Shown: positions 13,645-26,900 of the stretch, in pieces | Layout: each line of letters begins with the position of its first letter | Position numbering within the stretch: position 1 is the first letter of the stretch | Assembly (NCBI RefSeq): GCF_901000735.1 | Contig: NC_081541.1 | Coordinates: 44,098,263 to 44,162,262 of the forward strand | Length of the DNA: 64,000 nucleotides | Direction: 5' to 3' | Source: Corylus avellana | Taxonomy: Eukaryota; Streptophyta; Magnoliopsida; Fagales; Betulaceae | Notes under the pieces: model-generated | The model's database searches: none | Seen by the model: the letters and a program-made list of their open reading frames with translations, nothing else | Told to the model about the DNA's origin: nothing | Made by a program: the position numbers and the translations under genes

Positions 13645-13819
13645 TAGGAATCGACAGGGGTGGAACTAGAACGTTTTGTTTGGTGGGGGGGCAAAATTTA
13701 AAAAAAAAAAAAAATTCTTGGGGGGGGGCAAAAGTTAATTTTTAAAGCTATATTTAAAATAAAAAATAAAAAATATTGACCCCTTTGGAAGCCAAGGGGT
13801 GGTTCTGCCCCTAGGAATC
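13645..13819. mobile_element. Small hAT-like non-autonomous element with 8-bp TSD
   Basis: An 8-bp direct repeat, taggaatc, flanks the segment (13645-13652 and 13812-13819). The inner ends are imperfect inverted repeats, with 'gacaggggtggaac' at the left and 'ggttctgcccc' at the right. An 8-bp target-site duplication with short GC-rich termini fits hAT-type MITEs. The interior is A-rich and G-rich with no ORF. Confidence 0.6.
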
Positions 13820-14959
13820 TATATATAGTTGGATGGGTATATTACATTTTACCCTCTCAAATTAACATCTCATTTATATTTACACTTATAAATTATGAGT
13901 CAATGCAACTCGTATTCCCAAACTACCATTTTTTGTTCGAGTAGCACCCTAGGTCAAACTTGGCCTTGTGACCATCACATGTGAGTTGCACGTGGTGAAG
14001 ATTTTTTTTTTTTTTTTGGTGACATTTACCTTTTTAATGTTAATTACACTTTGCCCCCAAATTAACAGATGCAGTTTCTTAATCTTGGTATTAGATCTGA
14101 TTGGCTGCGTTTAACTAAGGCTAATTTTTGTAAGCCAAGCAAGAAATTATTGGCATGAAAATATGGTAGATTGTTATGATCTTAGTAGGACCCAACTTGG
14201 AGGATGACGTTAGATTGTGCCAACCTAGTATGAGATATATTTAAGTGCCTAACTTTTTCAGTCTCGTCAACTTTGGAGGTTTTGGCGTATTGGTTGGGTA
14301 CCTAATAGATGATTTCAAAGAATTGATCTAGGTTACTAGTTATAGTTTAGATTGGCTATATATGATTACACATGCAAAATCAGACTTTTACACGATCAGA
14401 CTGGTCGATGTGCCACCTGTAAGATAAGAAATTAAAGAAAACCTAAGGACCTAATTGTTGAAATAGGTTGATAGAGAATTTGACACCGGAGGGAAACCTA
14501 AGAACCTAATTGTTGAAATTAAAAACTCATCGACTAAATTGAAATCGTATGAAAACTTAAGGATTAAATTTAATATTTTTTAAATACAAAATACTTTCAA
14601 ACACACTCAAAATTATTTTCACCTCTATATCACATCAAAACACTTTTTAAACACAAATAAAAAAATAAAATAAAATAAAAACACCCTTCAATAATTTTAA
14701 TTCATGTACGAGCTTATAGATATGCTTTGGATAGAATTATGGTATGAGGATTGAGGCAGCCTCTCTATATAGCCCCTGTATTTTATCTTGTACGTTAGTG
14801 CACACCATGAGAAATTAAATGCGCCGACCTACTTATTATTTCTTCATTTCCTTAGAGCAGCTGCTACCAACCACACCAAAAGCTATCTTTTCTAACTGAA
14901 ACCTAAGATTGCACCAAATGTGTGGGGCCTTGGTCCGGCATGACCCCACACGATGAGAT

Positions 14960-15200
14960 CAGGATCTACTGAAATTTTTTATGAATTTTAGTTTCTGAAA
15001 TTTCAGATACAGGCCATCCATTTTCTATCCAAGGATCATTGTTCTGCCACATGTTCTACTACTAATAAAATAATAAATATTAATTATTTTATTAGTAGTA
15101 GGACACGTGGCAGAACAATGACCATTTGATAAAAAATGGACGGCCTAGACCTAAAATTTTAGAACTAAAATTTCCCTAAAAATTTGAATGAATCCAAATC
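14960..15200. mobile_element. Foldback MITE, nearly perfect 110-bp arms
   Basis: The two halves are reverse complements around a centre near 15077. 'cattgttctgccac', 'gttctactactaataaaat' and 'ggccatccatttt' on the left are mirrored on the right by 'attttattagtagtaggac', 'gtggcagaacaatg' and 'aaaatggacggcc'. The arms extend outward to the 'aaattttagtt' blocks. No ORF is present. The structure would form a very stable hairpin RNA if transcribed. Confidence 0.85.
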
Positions 15201-16394
15201 CCTCACGACATTCATATGGGTAGACCCCATGTACGCTATATAAAGACTCTTTTATATTTATTGTTTTGAATTGTTAATAATCGTACAACCTTAGGTGGGC
15301 ACTGGGCTCCATATACCATCTCAGCATCAATTGTCAAAGAGCATGATGGAAATAATATGTCCAAGTACTATGAAATGTAGGAAACCATAATGTCCAAAGC
15401 TAAATACAAAGAGACCACATTGTTTTTGTGCCCAATATGTCATAAATCAAATGCATAGAACTGATAAGTTGATTTTGTGGTCAATTGTTGTAAAAGACAA
15501 GACAAAATCCTGTTTAGAATTCTATAAGATGAATGCTATTAAGACAGGATTTGTTTGTTAATGTCTTTAGGGTTGTATTTTTTGCTTTAAAAACAGTTTT
15601 GATTAAGTGCGTTTTGGGTTGTTTGTAAATGTTTTTATTTTGAAAACAAAGAGCAAAAGACAGAACACAAAACAAGCATAACCTATGTCAGGTGCAGACT
15701 GAACCATTTTTCATTTTCTGTAGTGCAGCCAAATGTTTTCACATGAAACAATCTCCCTCCAGATTGAGATGTATTGGACTACCATCAAATGCATTGGCTA
15801 GATATATGCATTGCCTCACTGCTTGGAAGGTTTTAAGTCTACTGTCTACTTCAGAAGATCCTCCTTCTAATTCTTTTTTCTTTCAAATGAGCTTTGAGGA
15901 GAAGCATGCCCTATAAAGATTGGCAGCCAGGAAATGGGAAATTTCAAAGCGAATCGAGCATTTACGACAAGGTTTTCGTTTCACAACTACATGCAGTCGC
16001 CATGAAACCCCGAAGTAAAATGCTGTTTTCTAACATAAAAACTTAGCAGTAGAGGTTCTTATATGCTCTATATTTACATATATTCTTTAGAAGATGAGTT
16101 ACAGCAACCACTTCTGATGTTCAACTTGTCCAGTTGGTTTTGCACAAGTAAATCTCATTTATCACCTGCCATATGACAAACAAATTTTAGTCAATGTTTA
16201 CATGATGCTGCTTTAAGTGTTAAGGACAAAAATGGAAAATATTTGCAAAAGGAATCCACTTAAGCCACTTACCATTTATTTCAAAAGCTTAAGCTAATAG
16301 GAAATCTTGAATTTGATTATTTAATTAATATTCCAAGAGAGTGCACCATAAACACATATGATACAATTGCAATCTATGTAATTGTTCTTTTGTT

Positions 16395-16560
16395 TTTTAA
16401 TAGGTAATTGAAATATCATTTAAAGCAAAACGCACTACTCGGATATACAGGGAGTATACATGAGAAACACTTGGTTAGAAAAAGAAAAAAGAACAAGAAA
16501 ATCATGAAAACGAAGAACCAAGGGAGCTACAAATGCAGCAATGATAAAGCATGGCTGCAG
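16395..16560 (-). mobile_element. LINE 3'-end fragment (reverse orientation)
   Basis: Read on the minus strand the segment ends in the LINE tail pattern: 'gtatactccctgtatatcc', a degenerate GCGCTTT-like block, then 'aattacctattaaaaaac'. It aligns in order with the fragment at 57958-58145, sharing 'tagaaaWagaaaaa', 'caagaaaatcatgaaaa' and the 'gagtatac' block. I could not find a clear target-site duplication, so it may be older than the others. Confidence 0.6.
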
Positions 16561-17783
16561 TTACATGGTTTCTGCATGCAACTTCTTACATGGCAGCCTA
16601 GAAACCTCACTGTATGAAAGAAAAAAAGAGAGGGAAAAACTGCATAGTGCTGTTGCCCGGCCATGTCATTATTCTTTTCACCTAGCTAGATAGAGGTCAC
16701 TGCTCTATAACAAGAATAAAGGTTAATTACTGCATGAGAAGAAAGATGAATTATTTCTGTTTTTTCTCCTATATCTAAAACTTAGATGGTTAGCCTAAGA
16801 GGTCATATATGCAGCAGCCATAGGAAACATTACTGAATGCACACGGAAACCACTATAAATTGCATAATTCTTAACCACAACTATTGAAAGAAAAATACAC
16901 ATAGGGCAAAAAGATCAAACCCTATGAGCTCGTCTATAAATCAAAATAATGATGTGTACCCTCTACAAAGAGGTAAGTATGGAGAAGAAATGAGTATAGA
17001 TTTTGGCTAATATTTCCATATAAACTTATCCCAAAAGCTTAAGCTAATAGGAAATGGTTAATTTTAACCATTTAATTTATATTCTAACAAGAATAAGAGA
17101 TTGTATAAGAATGCACAAACAGCTTGTTAGAAACTTGAACAATAACAATTGGCCCCTCAAAAGGTTTCTATCAGAGATTGAATTAATCATGTCATGCCTA
17201 GGTGCACTAATATAATGTCTTTCCTGTTTCCATAGTGGATTTAGAAAAAGACAGATGCAATGCTTTTCCTTTTCTCCATTGATCCATATTGACATAGAAT
17301 CAGTGACCCTTCCATGCTAATTAACACTATCTTTAAAGTCCAACATCATTGGAAGAATAAATATTAAAAAAAAAAAATCCCATGAAATCTTATAATGAGT
17401 TGGATGCCAAGTAGCTAGTATTTTAAGCTCAATTTTCCTTGTCTTTGGCTACACTTTTTTTTGACAACAAATCATTTTACAGACCAAATACACATGATCA
17501 ACAAATTTGGGAGAAGAAAATTGAACTTCTTTGGAAGCAGAGCACACAAATGCCAGAGGTTTGCATTGCATACTGATCTGGAATTCCATTGTAGCTATGA
17601 GAGAACTTATAACTTCAGATAGCCAAATTTTTTTTCTTCTAAAATTAGATATCTTTGTCTGATCATTACGATTCATCGTTTTACTCTTAAACACGATAAT
17701 CATTCCATATATCTCTAATATGAGATTTACTACCAAGAGGAAATTTCTATAGGGTGCCTTTAGGCCTTACCAGTGAGAAATTA

Positions 17784-19272
17784 TCAGCTTGATGGAACCA
17801 CAATTGGAGAAGAAGAGGACTCCCTATTCCTCCCACTGCTACTACTATCAAGATGCTGTTGTGAAATACATGGGAATGCATTTTTCTCATCAACCCCTTG
17901 ATCATAGAGAAACCCTTTGAATACATGGCCACTGATACTCACAGTAGCCTGGTAGACAAACTCGGCTTCACCATTACCAATGGCAGTGACTCTGTGACAC
18001 CTAAAAACTGCTGGTGCACGAACTTGGCCCGGTAACAACTTCTTAAAACTTGCATCTGTCGTTTAACAAAACCCAAGTCAGTCAAGTGCCTAAATTCCAT
18101 TAATCAGCCAGTTTGAAATCATCAAGGAAGAGAGAAAGAGAGAAACTTAATAAAATCTATAATCCAGCAAAACCAAGTCATTTTGTTTAAAAGCTTGCAT
18201 CTTTTTAGTGTTTATGGAGGTTGTTGAATTGAGGAATTGCTGTTTGCAAATTTGTAATGTAGGTGATGTGCCTGCTTTATGTGTTTTTGGCTTCTGCATT
18301 GTTTTCTGCAGATAGCCTTGGGCTGTTCTTTCTTTGTTGTTGTTATTAGAATATTTGTTTACAATCAACCCTATAAGTAATAATTACATATTATGAAACC
18401 ATATCTTATATTCTAAGTTCTAAAACTCTGTTCCAGTATTTTCTGGAGAGATTTGTAAAAAGCTTGCATCTTTAGTTCAACAAAACCAAGTCAATTCTGT
18501 CTCAATTCCATTATTTAACCAATTTCAAACACAGATAATTCAGAGAGAGAAAATGAAAGAATTTTCTTTTCTAACAAACCCAAGTCAGTTGGGTTACTCT
18601 AATAACAAAAAACCACTACCCTGAAAAGAAAGAGAAAAAACATAAACAAAGTAAAAGGAGAGACAGCTTTTCCAACATTCCATCATCACACAACTTTGTA
18701 ACAATCAGAGACAGAAAGAAAGAGTGAGAGAGAGTACCTTGGTGGGCAGAACTAATGTCACCACTCCTAGACGTAGAAGCATGGGATGCAGTAGTTGCTG
18801 GAGGAGGTGACGCCACAATTCTCGACCTTTTAACACCAGAAGACCCAGAAGAACCATCAACATCACCACTGCCACTGCCACCGCCAACCACCACCATCTT
18901 CCGATCCCGCCGACGAGACGCCGGCACCCACGTGCTCCTCACGTGAGTAGAACAATCGTAACCACGACTCTTACAACAAGTCCTGCACCTCCTATGACTG
19001 CAATCCTTCTTGGCTCTGTTCCCACAGTCCCTGCAAGCCCTCATACCACTCCCACTGCTGCTATCCACCATTTTCTCAGAGCCATCATTGTTTGATGGAG
19101 TTATGCATGGAGTGGCGGTGAGGAGCGGGAAAATGCCGAGGCCAACACCAAGGGCGGCAGAGGAAGGCAGAGGAATGTTTGGGCGGTGATCAGAGGAAAT
19201 GGTTTGGTTTTGCTGGTGCATGGAAGAGCTTGGAGCTATGAGAAAGAGGTCTCTCAGGCCCAACATGCCCAT
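17784..19272 (-). CDS. LRP1: LRP1-type SHI/STY (SRS) family transcription factor
   Basis: A plant-specific zinc-binding transcription factor of the SHI-related-sequence family. Its members act in auxin-linked organ and lateral root development in the nucleus. Exon 1 is 19272-18738 and exon 2 is 18055-17784, joined in phase to give 268 aa. The start [16 protein letters not shown] and the following [13 protein letters not shown] match the N terminus typical of LRP1 rather than SHI or STY1. Residues about 80-120 carry the RING-like cluster ([17 protein letters not shown], then CRTCC, C and H) followed by [12 protein letters not shown]. Exon 2 carries the second conserved domain, VRAPAVFRC...[10 protein letters not shown]; the namesake IGGH tetrapeptide is ISGH here, at about residues 219-222. 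The serine-rich C-terminal tail is short. GA repeats lie in the leader near 19470-19500. Family assignment is firm; the exact ortholog is likely but not proved. Confidence 0.9.
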
Positions 19273-19792
19273 ATGATCAGCTGGGAAATTTGCTTGTGAT
19301 CACAGAAATGATATTACAATTAACAACTACCCCATAAGTTATTTTCACTTAACTAAAAAGAAAACAGGATGGGAAAATCTTTTTGTAGGGAAATCAGAAT
19401 GTGATCTGAATTCTGATGTGAGAATCTTTTGGTGAATGTGAGCTATGAGTAACTGAAGAAGCTATGCAGGAAAAGAGAGAGAGAGAGAGAGAAAGAGAAA
19501 GAGGAATTATTACTATGGAGGCTTTGATGGTGAGGCTGCAGCGGCCTGCAAGCCATAGCTACAAGTACTAGTACATGTACATCAGCTTATGTACTGAAGT
19601 TTATTCCTTTTGAAAAGGTCTTGGTTTTGCATAAGAATGGCAATGGCTTTGAATTCTTTGTTTTGGATAATTGCTTGAGTTCTACTTATGAAAATAGTGG
19701 AGGTTTGATGTAATATTTCGTTTTTTCCATGTTGTTTGCTTTTTGAAGGTTTTTTTTTTTTTTTTTCTTCGGTAAGAAACTGCTCTCATTCA

Positions 19793-19943
19793 ACAACATA
19801 AGAGATTACTTTTTTTTTTTTTTTTTTTTTTTTTACATGTGTACACAAGATGGGGAAGGAGAATTCGAACTAGTGACCTCCGTTTTATTAGGCGTGGTCA
19901 CAGCCGATTGAGTTACTTCTTGAGGACAACATAGGAGATTACT
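19793..19943 (-). mobile_element. tRNA-derived SINE (family A), reverse orientation, with TSD
   Basis: Read on the minus strand, the body starts with a box A-like 'gtaactcaatcggctgtg'. It continues to a box B-like 'cactagttcgaattctcc' and ends in a short unique tail, 'cacatgt', plus poly(A). Flanking direct repeats acaacataRgagattact occur at 19793-19810 and 19926-19943 with one mismatch. The same body occurs at 33391-33538 and 58930-59068. This is a textbook short pol III retroposon of about 115 bp. Confidence 0.87.
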
Positions 19944-20165
19944 AACAGAAGGAAAACAACAAAGAAACAAAAAGAAAAATACAAGCTTTTTGAAGTATTT
20001 TTTAGGTTGTTCATATTTGGTCACATTATATTTATTACTTTTTATCTAAGCTTATATTACTACCGAAATACATACAAGTAAAAAAAATATAGACAAATAT
20101 AATTGAGTATGTTTGTTAATGTATTTTGAGAGTGTTTTTTATTTTTGGTAAAACATATATACAGG

Positions 20166-20346
20166 TAAATGATTTAGGGACGAAGCCAAAGCTTAGGATG
20201 AGTAGGGGCTAAGGATCAAAAATTTTGGTGGTTAGAGGCCAACAGCCAAAAGCAAAAAAACAAAAATTTACCTTATAAATTTTTTTTTTTCCTTAGGAAT
20301 GGGGCATGGCCTACACGGGCCACCCCAGTTTTGTCCCTTAAATGAA
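20166..20346. mobile_element. Small hAT-like element remnant
   Basis: The ends are inverted: 'ttagggacgaagcc' on the left and 'gttttgtcccttaa' on the right. Near-identical 8-bp flanks taaatgaW occur at 20166-20173 and 20339-20346. The interior is A-rich with no ORF. Assigning it to hAT rests on the 8-bp flanks only. Confidence 0.5.
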
Positions 20347-21803
20347 TATCGACCAACATATATATTTTCTTATTTTGAGATCTATAGTGTATTTGAAAAA
20401 CATTGTTGCAAAAAAAATGTATTCCATCTGCCGTGAGAATCATGCAAAAAATGCACCCATTAGAGCAAGTTGGGTATAGGTCACACTAGTAAAAGGTCCT
20501 TAAGCTTGCAAACTTAATTTACTCAGTAGACTAATTAACATTTTTATTTTATAAAAAAAAAGAACTTTTATTTGAATTGTTGTCTTTTAGTAAATGTAAG
20601 AGTGCCAAAACTAACAAAGAGTATAAAAACCAGATTTTTTTTTTTTTAACATAGAGTCATAGACATAGGGCAACGTTAGATAACCATTAGTCAATAAGAA
20701 TGAATTCAGCCAAAAAAATATTTTCTCAATGAATAATTATATGGTGTTGTACTAGAAAATTGAAAAGTAACCATATTTATTAAGGTTTTAGAGCTTGGTT
20801 TAGGGTTATCTTGGTTTAGAGAAATAGAGAGTGCAACAAGAAGATCAATAAATAAATCGGCACAAAAACTTGGAAGAGAGAGAGAGAGAGGCATCTAGTA
20901 GATCGATGCAAAACGAAATATGGCAACAACAACGAAATCGACACAAATGGAGTGGTAAGTGACATCAGGGAGCGGCAATAATCATACTTCGAGTTTTTTT
21001 GCAAACTAAATTTCAAAGTTTGACCTTACCCGATTGGAATTAAAAGAAAAAACAAGTTATTATCAATCTCGAATCAAGCCCTATTGAGAGCCGATCAGCT
21101 TGATAAATTCGAATTGACTTGAGTTCGGGAGGATTTTGCCTAGACCTAGTTTTGTTACTTGGATAGTGGAAAGCATTTTCTCTACATCCACCAATTTTTG
21201 GGTGGATGGAGTGTGGCAATTGGCATTTTCTTTTATCTATGTATAGGATTAGGGAGACATTATTGTTAGGTAAAAGATCACTAAAGAGATTTTATTTAAG
21301 GATGTTTGGGGTGAGAAGCCTAGCTAGTCTAGATGGGGTCAAGATCATACCCTAGCTGGCCTAGGCTACATTGCCCTATAGCTGGCCTACACATCTCCAT
21401 GCACTGCATAAAGTTGAGACTCTCTTTGGCCATAACGCTTGATGTTGATGTGCCATTATAGGGTCACCTTTTTCTTTTCTCCTTTCTTTTACCTTTTCCA
21501 ATGGATGTTCATGTTCTACACAATTTGTCAAAACACCTAAATTAAAATGTTAAATCAATCCTCCTAAGGGAACATGAACTCAACTTGATTGGTTCACTCA
21601 CATTTATATGATTTTTTTTTTCTCAAACGAAAAATATTAACAAATAATTTTTTTTAAAAAAATACTATTCATAATACTTTTTCAATAAAAAAAAATTCCA
21701 AAATACATCTACAAACAAATTCAAATTCTTGAGAGCATCTCTAACAGCATTAGGTATTTTACCTAGTAAAAAAATATAACTCTTTATTTTAGCTATTGCT
21801 TTT

Positions 21804-22258
21804 NNNNNNNNNNNNNNNNNNNNNNNNNNNNNNNNNNNNNNNNNNNNNNNNNNNNNNNNNNNNNNNNNNNNNNNNNNNNNNNNNNNNNNNNNNNNNNNNN
21901 NNNNNNNNNNNNNNNNNNNNNNNNNNNNNNNNNNNNNNNNNNNNNNNNNNNNNNNNNNNNNNNNNNNNNNNNNNNNNNNNNNNNNNNNNNNNNNNNNNNN
22001 NNNNNNNNNNNNNNNNNNNNNNNNNNNNNNNNNNNNNNNNNNNNNNNNNNNNNNNNNNNNNNNNNNNNNNNNNNNNNNNNNNNNNNNNNNNNNNNNNNNN
22101 NNNNNNNNNNNNNNNNNNNNNNNNNNNNNNNNNNNNNNNNNNNNNNNNNNNNNNNNNNNNNNNNNNNNNNNNNNNNNNNNNNNNNNNNNNNNNNNNNNNN
22201 NNNNNNNNNNNNNNNNNNNNNNNNNNNNNNNNNNNNNNNNNNNNNNNNNNNNNNNNNN
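21804..22258. other. Assembly gap (455 N)
   Basis: This is an uninterrupted run of N. Open frames that cross it are artefacts. The flanks are AT-rich and noncoding in appearance. Confidence 0.99.
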
Positions 22259-23976
22259 TTTTAAATTAAAAAAAAAAAAAAAAAGATAGTCCACGAGGTT
22301 AGGTATTCAGCAGTAGGTTCTCTCTTTTTAAGGTTTGTTGTACCTCTAAAAACACAAAAAAATTTAAAAATTTTAAAAATTTTAAAAAGTAATAATAAAA
22401 AAAAGGTGTAAAATCTATAGAAATGAAAGGGTATGGGACCGTCCTAGTCTAGTTGAATTGGTCAAGGTTAGTGACTAATCAGGCTAGATGCCTATAGGGC
22501 TATAGCCCTAGTCTAGGCTTCTAAATGGGATTAGTCTGCCTTTTTCTCAGGCCAGCCAAGTTTGGTAGTGATGGGATATGATGAAAGATTCGGATTATCT
22601 TATAATTGTTATCATGACCTTTCATCGGTTCCTAAGGAGCACATTCTTTTGGGGGGAAAAGGGTTCACATTTTTAATGCATTTTGGATGCATCATTTAAC
22701 AGTGTAAAGGTTCTTCATGACAAGTTAAATCAAATCAAATAAAAAAAAAAAAAAAAAAAAACAGTTGTGTTTACAGGAAAATATTGACTAAATTGCTATC
22801 AAAATGATTCATATAGATCATACATTTGACTCGAGAGAGGAGTTAGAAATAATAACTTTTTATTAAAAAAAATAAAATAAAATTGAAGAGATCCTCCTAT
22901 GTCGCGATTTTTTTTTCTTTTTTTTTTTGTTATTCACTAAAATATAAAACCTATCAAATCACTCTTTAAAGTTTGTATTGTTATCAAATCATTATTGATT
23001 TGTACCATTAGATTCTTCATCGATAAACCAATAAGACTCAGAGTAATGGTCTTCAAAGGATAATTTAATTAGCTAAAAACCACATTTTATAAAATAAAGG
23101 TCTCTATTTCAAATTTTCATTAGTGTGAACATGTAAAAAAAAAAAAAAAAAACTCATTGTGATAACTACATTGTATCTAATAAAATTGACACATTACCTT
23201 GACCACGTGGCCCACATCTTTTATAAAATTTTGGATAAAAAAAGAGAGAGAGAATGGCAGAATTATTAATGATTTTTAACGATTTTTCATCTATTTTGCA
23301 TCAGATTTTGCCGACAAAGAGGTCAGGTTCTTTTCAGTTTATTTATTTCATTAATCATTATCAATTATTATTATTATTATTATAGTCATCACCAGCGTCA
23401 TTAATTGCTTTCTTAACATCAACCAGTGCATATCGCCATCATCAGCCTCATTAATACTTTTTCAACAAAAAAAAAAAACACACTCCATGAAGCATTAACA
23501 AATAGAGCCCTATTGTTTGTATCGAATTTGCTGTATATGTATTTTTATTTTAGTTACAACTAAAAAAACCGATAACATATGTCAATTTAATAAAATGAAT
23601 TAAAAACATCGGATGCAAATGTTACTTCATCATAAGAACATTTTTGTTATAGATTTATTTACACAAGTGTATACACATCAATAATATGGAAATTTGACAC
23701 TCACATTGTGTTGAATGGATAATTTCATCCACTCAACAAATAATGTCTTCCAAATTGACTGATGATGTCTTCCAAATGGATAAGATGATTTCATCGACTC
23801 AAAAGGGCTCCAAGATCTTAGGCTCTAGACATGCTGCTGTTTTAGCAAAAATCATTGCAACCCTTATGGATTCTGCTTGAATGGAGGATGTTCTATAGAC
23901 AAATCCCTCTTCCCATTTTACTAGAACCAAATTTGAATCTGGTTTCTTAGCTGTGTGAGTCAATTGACAGGAGGCA

Positions 23977-26900
23977 CTACCATGGTTCAGAGTTATTACC
24001 AAGATAATTTCTGAAGTATGATGACTTGCTCCAACCTTCTTCCATTGAGATGAGGTTGAGGCGTATCATCAATTTCTCCACAGCATCTTCCTCCAGGGTG
24101 CTAAGTGAATCAGACAATTGCTTTTGTAAGGAGGAATCCTGCAATTGTTTAAATAAAATCCTATTAGTTAATTCAAAAGTAAATACAGATGTTATGTCAC
24201 AGATAGAGAATAGTGCCTTTGCTTCCTGATACAACTTCAGATATTGCAATGATTGCTCATAGAATCCACAGTGGTAGAGAAGAATGCTATAATCTCTTAA
24301 TTCCTTTGCATCAGTATCCAGGAGTATAAGACGTTCAGATGCTGTAACAATGGCAAGAATTTCCACATAAATAGGTGCAGAGGCAAATGAGAAGATCTTA
24401 TCCTCTCAGGATAGTTTGTAATCATTCACTGGTTTGCAACATGCTTGGAACAGTAAGCTAAAGTTTTGAATCATGACCATTAGTGCAATGCGATATGAGA
24501 AGATGATGTCATTTTGGTTATAATTCTCGTGATGGCTGCTTCCAAAAATGACTCAAATACATATAACTTTTCATATCCAATAAAAAAATATGCTTACACA
24601 ATTCTTAAAAATTGAGAATGCACCCAAGCCAGCTAATATGAATACCTTCTGAATGTTTCCATTACAGAAGAGGATTGTGCATTAAAATCTCAAAGGAAGC
24701 AAAATGAGAGTGAGCCATTAACAGCTCAAGATAGGTTACCATCTCAACCATGATAAATTTCCAATCTTACTAATATTGAAAAAAAATCTTGATACTTATC
24801 CAAAACATATGATTAACACGTCACTGGTCTCATCACTCAAGTTTAATGACTTCTAAAAGGTAGTTAATATTGATAAGAAGTCTCAAACCAACACTACATT
24901 TGTAGAGCATAAATGCATTGAGCAACCAACTATCCAATTCTAACAAATAATAAAAAGGGGAAACTACAATTACCCTCCCAACAAGAAGTTTCTAGAGTAG
25001 CCACATCTCACACTTCAAATCCATTTTACTTTCTAGTGACATTGGCTCAAAAGCAGAAAGAAAAAGAATATACTAGATACTAGGAGTAAAATCTACATAT
25101 AGTACATACTAGATAATGCGCGCCTCATGTCCCCAAAACGTACGCTAGTCCAAACCCCACGTTCTAGCCTATGTTGAGCAGCCTTAGCAGATGCAAGTTG
25201 AAAGCCACTGAAAGGAAAAATTATGATATGAACACCTTATTTGTGTAAATTAAGTACATATTGCATTGCAATTGAATTGAAAACCGGAGTACCTTTCTTC
25301 ACCAATATTTGTTTTATCGATGCAGTTAGCTGCATGTGCTGCCCATAAGAATAAACTCCTGGTATGATCATGTTGAAATGGCCAGAAAGCATTCTTCAAA
25401 TTTTTCAAAATCTGTACATTTCATATAGCAGGATTAATGTGTACTAAAAGACGATTATGTGGATACGTTATCTCAAACCTCTCATTTTAAACTCAAACAA
25501 AAAGTTGAACTGATGTGTGTAGTTATGAATGATATCACATTGGAGCTTTGTCACTCACATACATGCACATCTAAGACTCTAAGTCTCTAACCCTTTGTTT
25601 GGCTCATAAATGTTTTTTTTTTCTTAATAATTATTATTATTCTTATTTTTTATTTTATGAATATGCTTGGTCCTTACATATTTACCTTAGTTTCAAACAT
25701 GAGTGGTTAAACATAATCTTTTTTTTTTTTTTTTTTAACATGTCATCACATATGTTCCATACGCTACAAGAATGCCATGTCAATTATAACTGTAAGAAGG
25801 TGTTTGATCTGCAGGCTTCGGCCTGGGAAGATTATATTCAAAATTGTGCGACAGGACATACAAAATGTCTTTGTGGTGTAGCATCTTGCTGCGGAGGCAT
25901 TTGGTGTAAGAGTCTGTCCATAAAACATCAAATCCTATATTTGGTTTGGTAATAAATAGTATGTACCATAGAACATGACACATATATAGAGGCGGCAGCC
26001 ACAAATATAGTTAGGGAGAAGCCTTAATTAAAAAGATTGTTCAATTTCCCATTAAAAGGTAATAGATAAAAGGCATTATTACAAGCAACGTGGTTATAAC
26101 GTACTAAAAACTTGGCAATATAGGGAATACAAAAGAAGGAAAAAAAAAATGCAAGCAAGCAAGAACATAAAAGTCACCTCCACCAATAGCGTTTGTGAAG
26201 TAACTATATGTTGTTGATCTGACTCCTTGCTTTTTTGTTTAACATAGCCTCTGGGTAGACTATGAAGATCATGAGGAAAGAATATCTCTACATCAAAATT
26301 CACAAGGCCCCACAAGCGAAGCATTTTCAGGAGTTCTGAGTATATAAGTGAAAGCATTGCAATGGAGCCTGAACGATGGGTCAAAACCTGTTCAACATGT
26401 TAAGAAAAATACTATTAGAACTCCTTTGTTTGTTAGCATTCTCTATCAACCAGAAAAAGGCTCGCAATAACAACACAGAAGGTTAAATTCCCTACTGAGT
26501 GAAGATAAAGAGCTCGAGGCTCTGATTGATTTCGCGAATGGGTTCTTCGGAAGCCCTGAAAAGAAGAACCCATATCATGAAAGAGCAAATACTGAAATAC
26601 CATTGCAGCTAGGGGAGAAAATACTTGATGAAATATAATCTGATTTAGCTTCTAAAAGTAATGGATCTATATGAAATCATTTATTTATTTTACTAGAGTT
26701 AGTATATGATGGTTTTGTTTGCAGAATGCATGCAAGTCAACAAATATATATGTTGGCAATTTTGCAACATAAACTTCCTAAACATTCAACAGCCTCAGTT
26801 AAACATGAAATCGATCAATATAGAATACAATAGCAAAAACTTATTGCTTGCAGGAAATATAAAACGCTGGGCCTCAACTTATAAAATTTCCATTTTTTTT

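Larger units (their letters stand above)
12682..17783. other. Intergenic region between PIP5K and LRP1
   Basis: This is the convergent 3' space of PIP5K (+) and LRP1 (-). No coding region is supported. It contains the PIP5K 3' UTR (T-rich, just after 12681), a hAT-like element at 13645-13819, a long foldback element at about 14960-15200 and a LINE 3'-end fragment at about 16395-16560. The rest is AT-rich sequence without recognisable function. Confidence 0.6.
19273..23976. other. Intergenic region between LRP1 and the SirB1-like gene
   Basis: The LRP1 promoter and leader lie immediately right of 19272, and the 3' flank of the SirB1-like gene lies left of 23977. In between are a reverse-oriented SINE (19793-19943), a hAT-like element (20166-20346), a 455-base assembly gap (21804-22258), and AT-rich DNA with many homopolymer runs. 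I see no supported gene. Confidence 0.6.

Noticed and set aside
21665..22294. Open frames made mostly of X
   Set aside because: They cross the 455-N assembly gap and carry no information.
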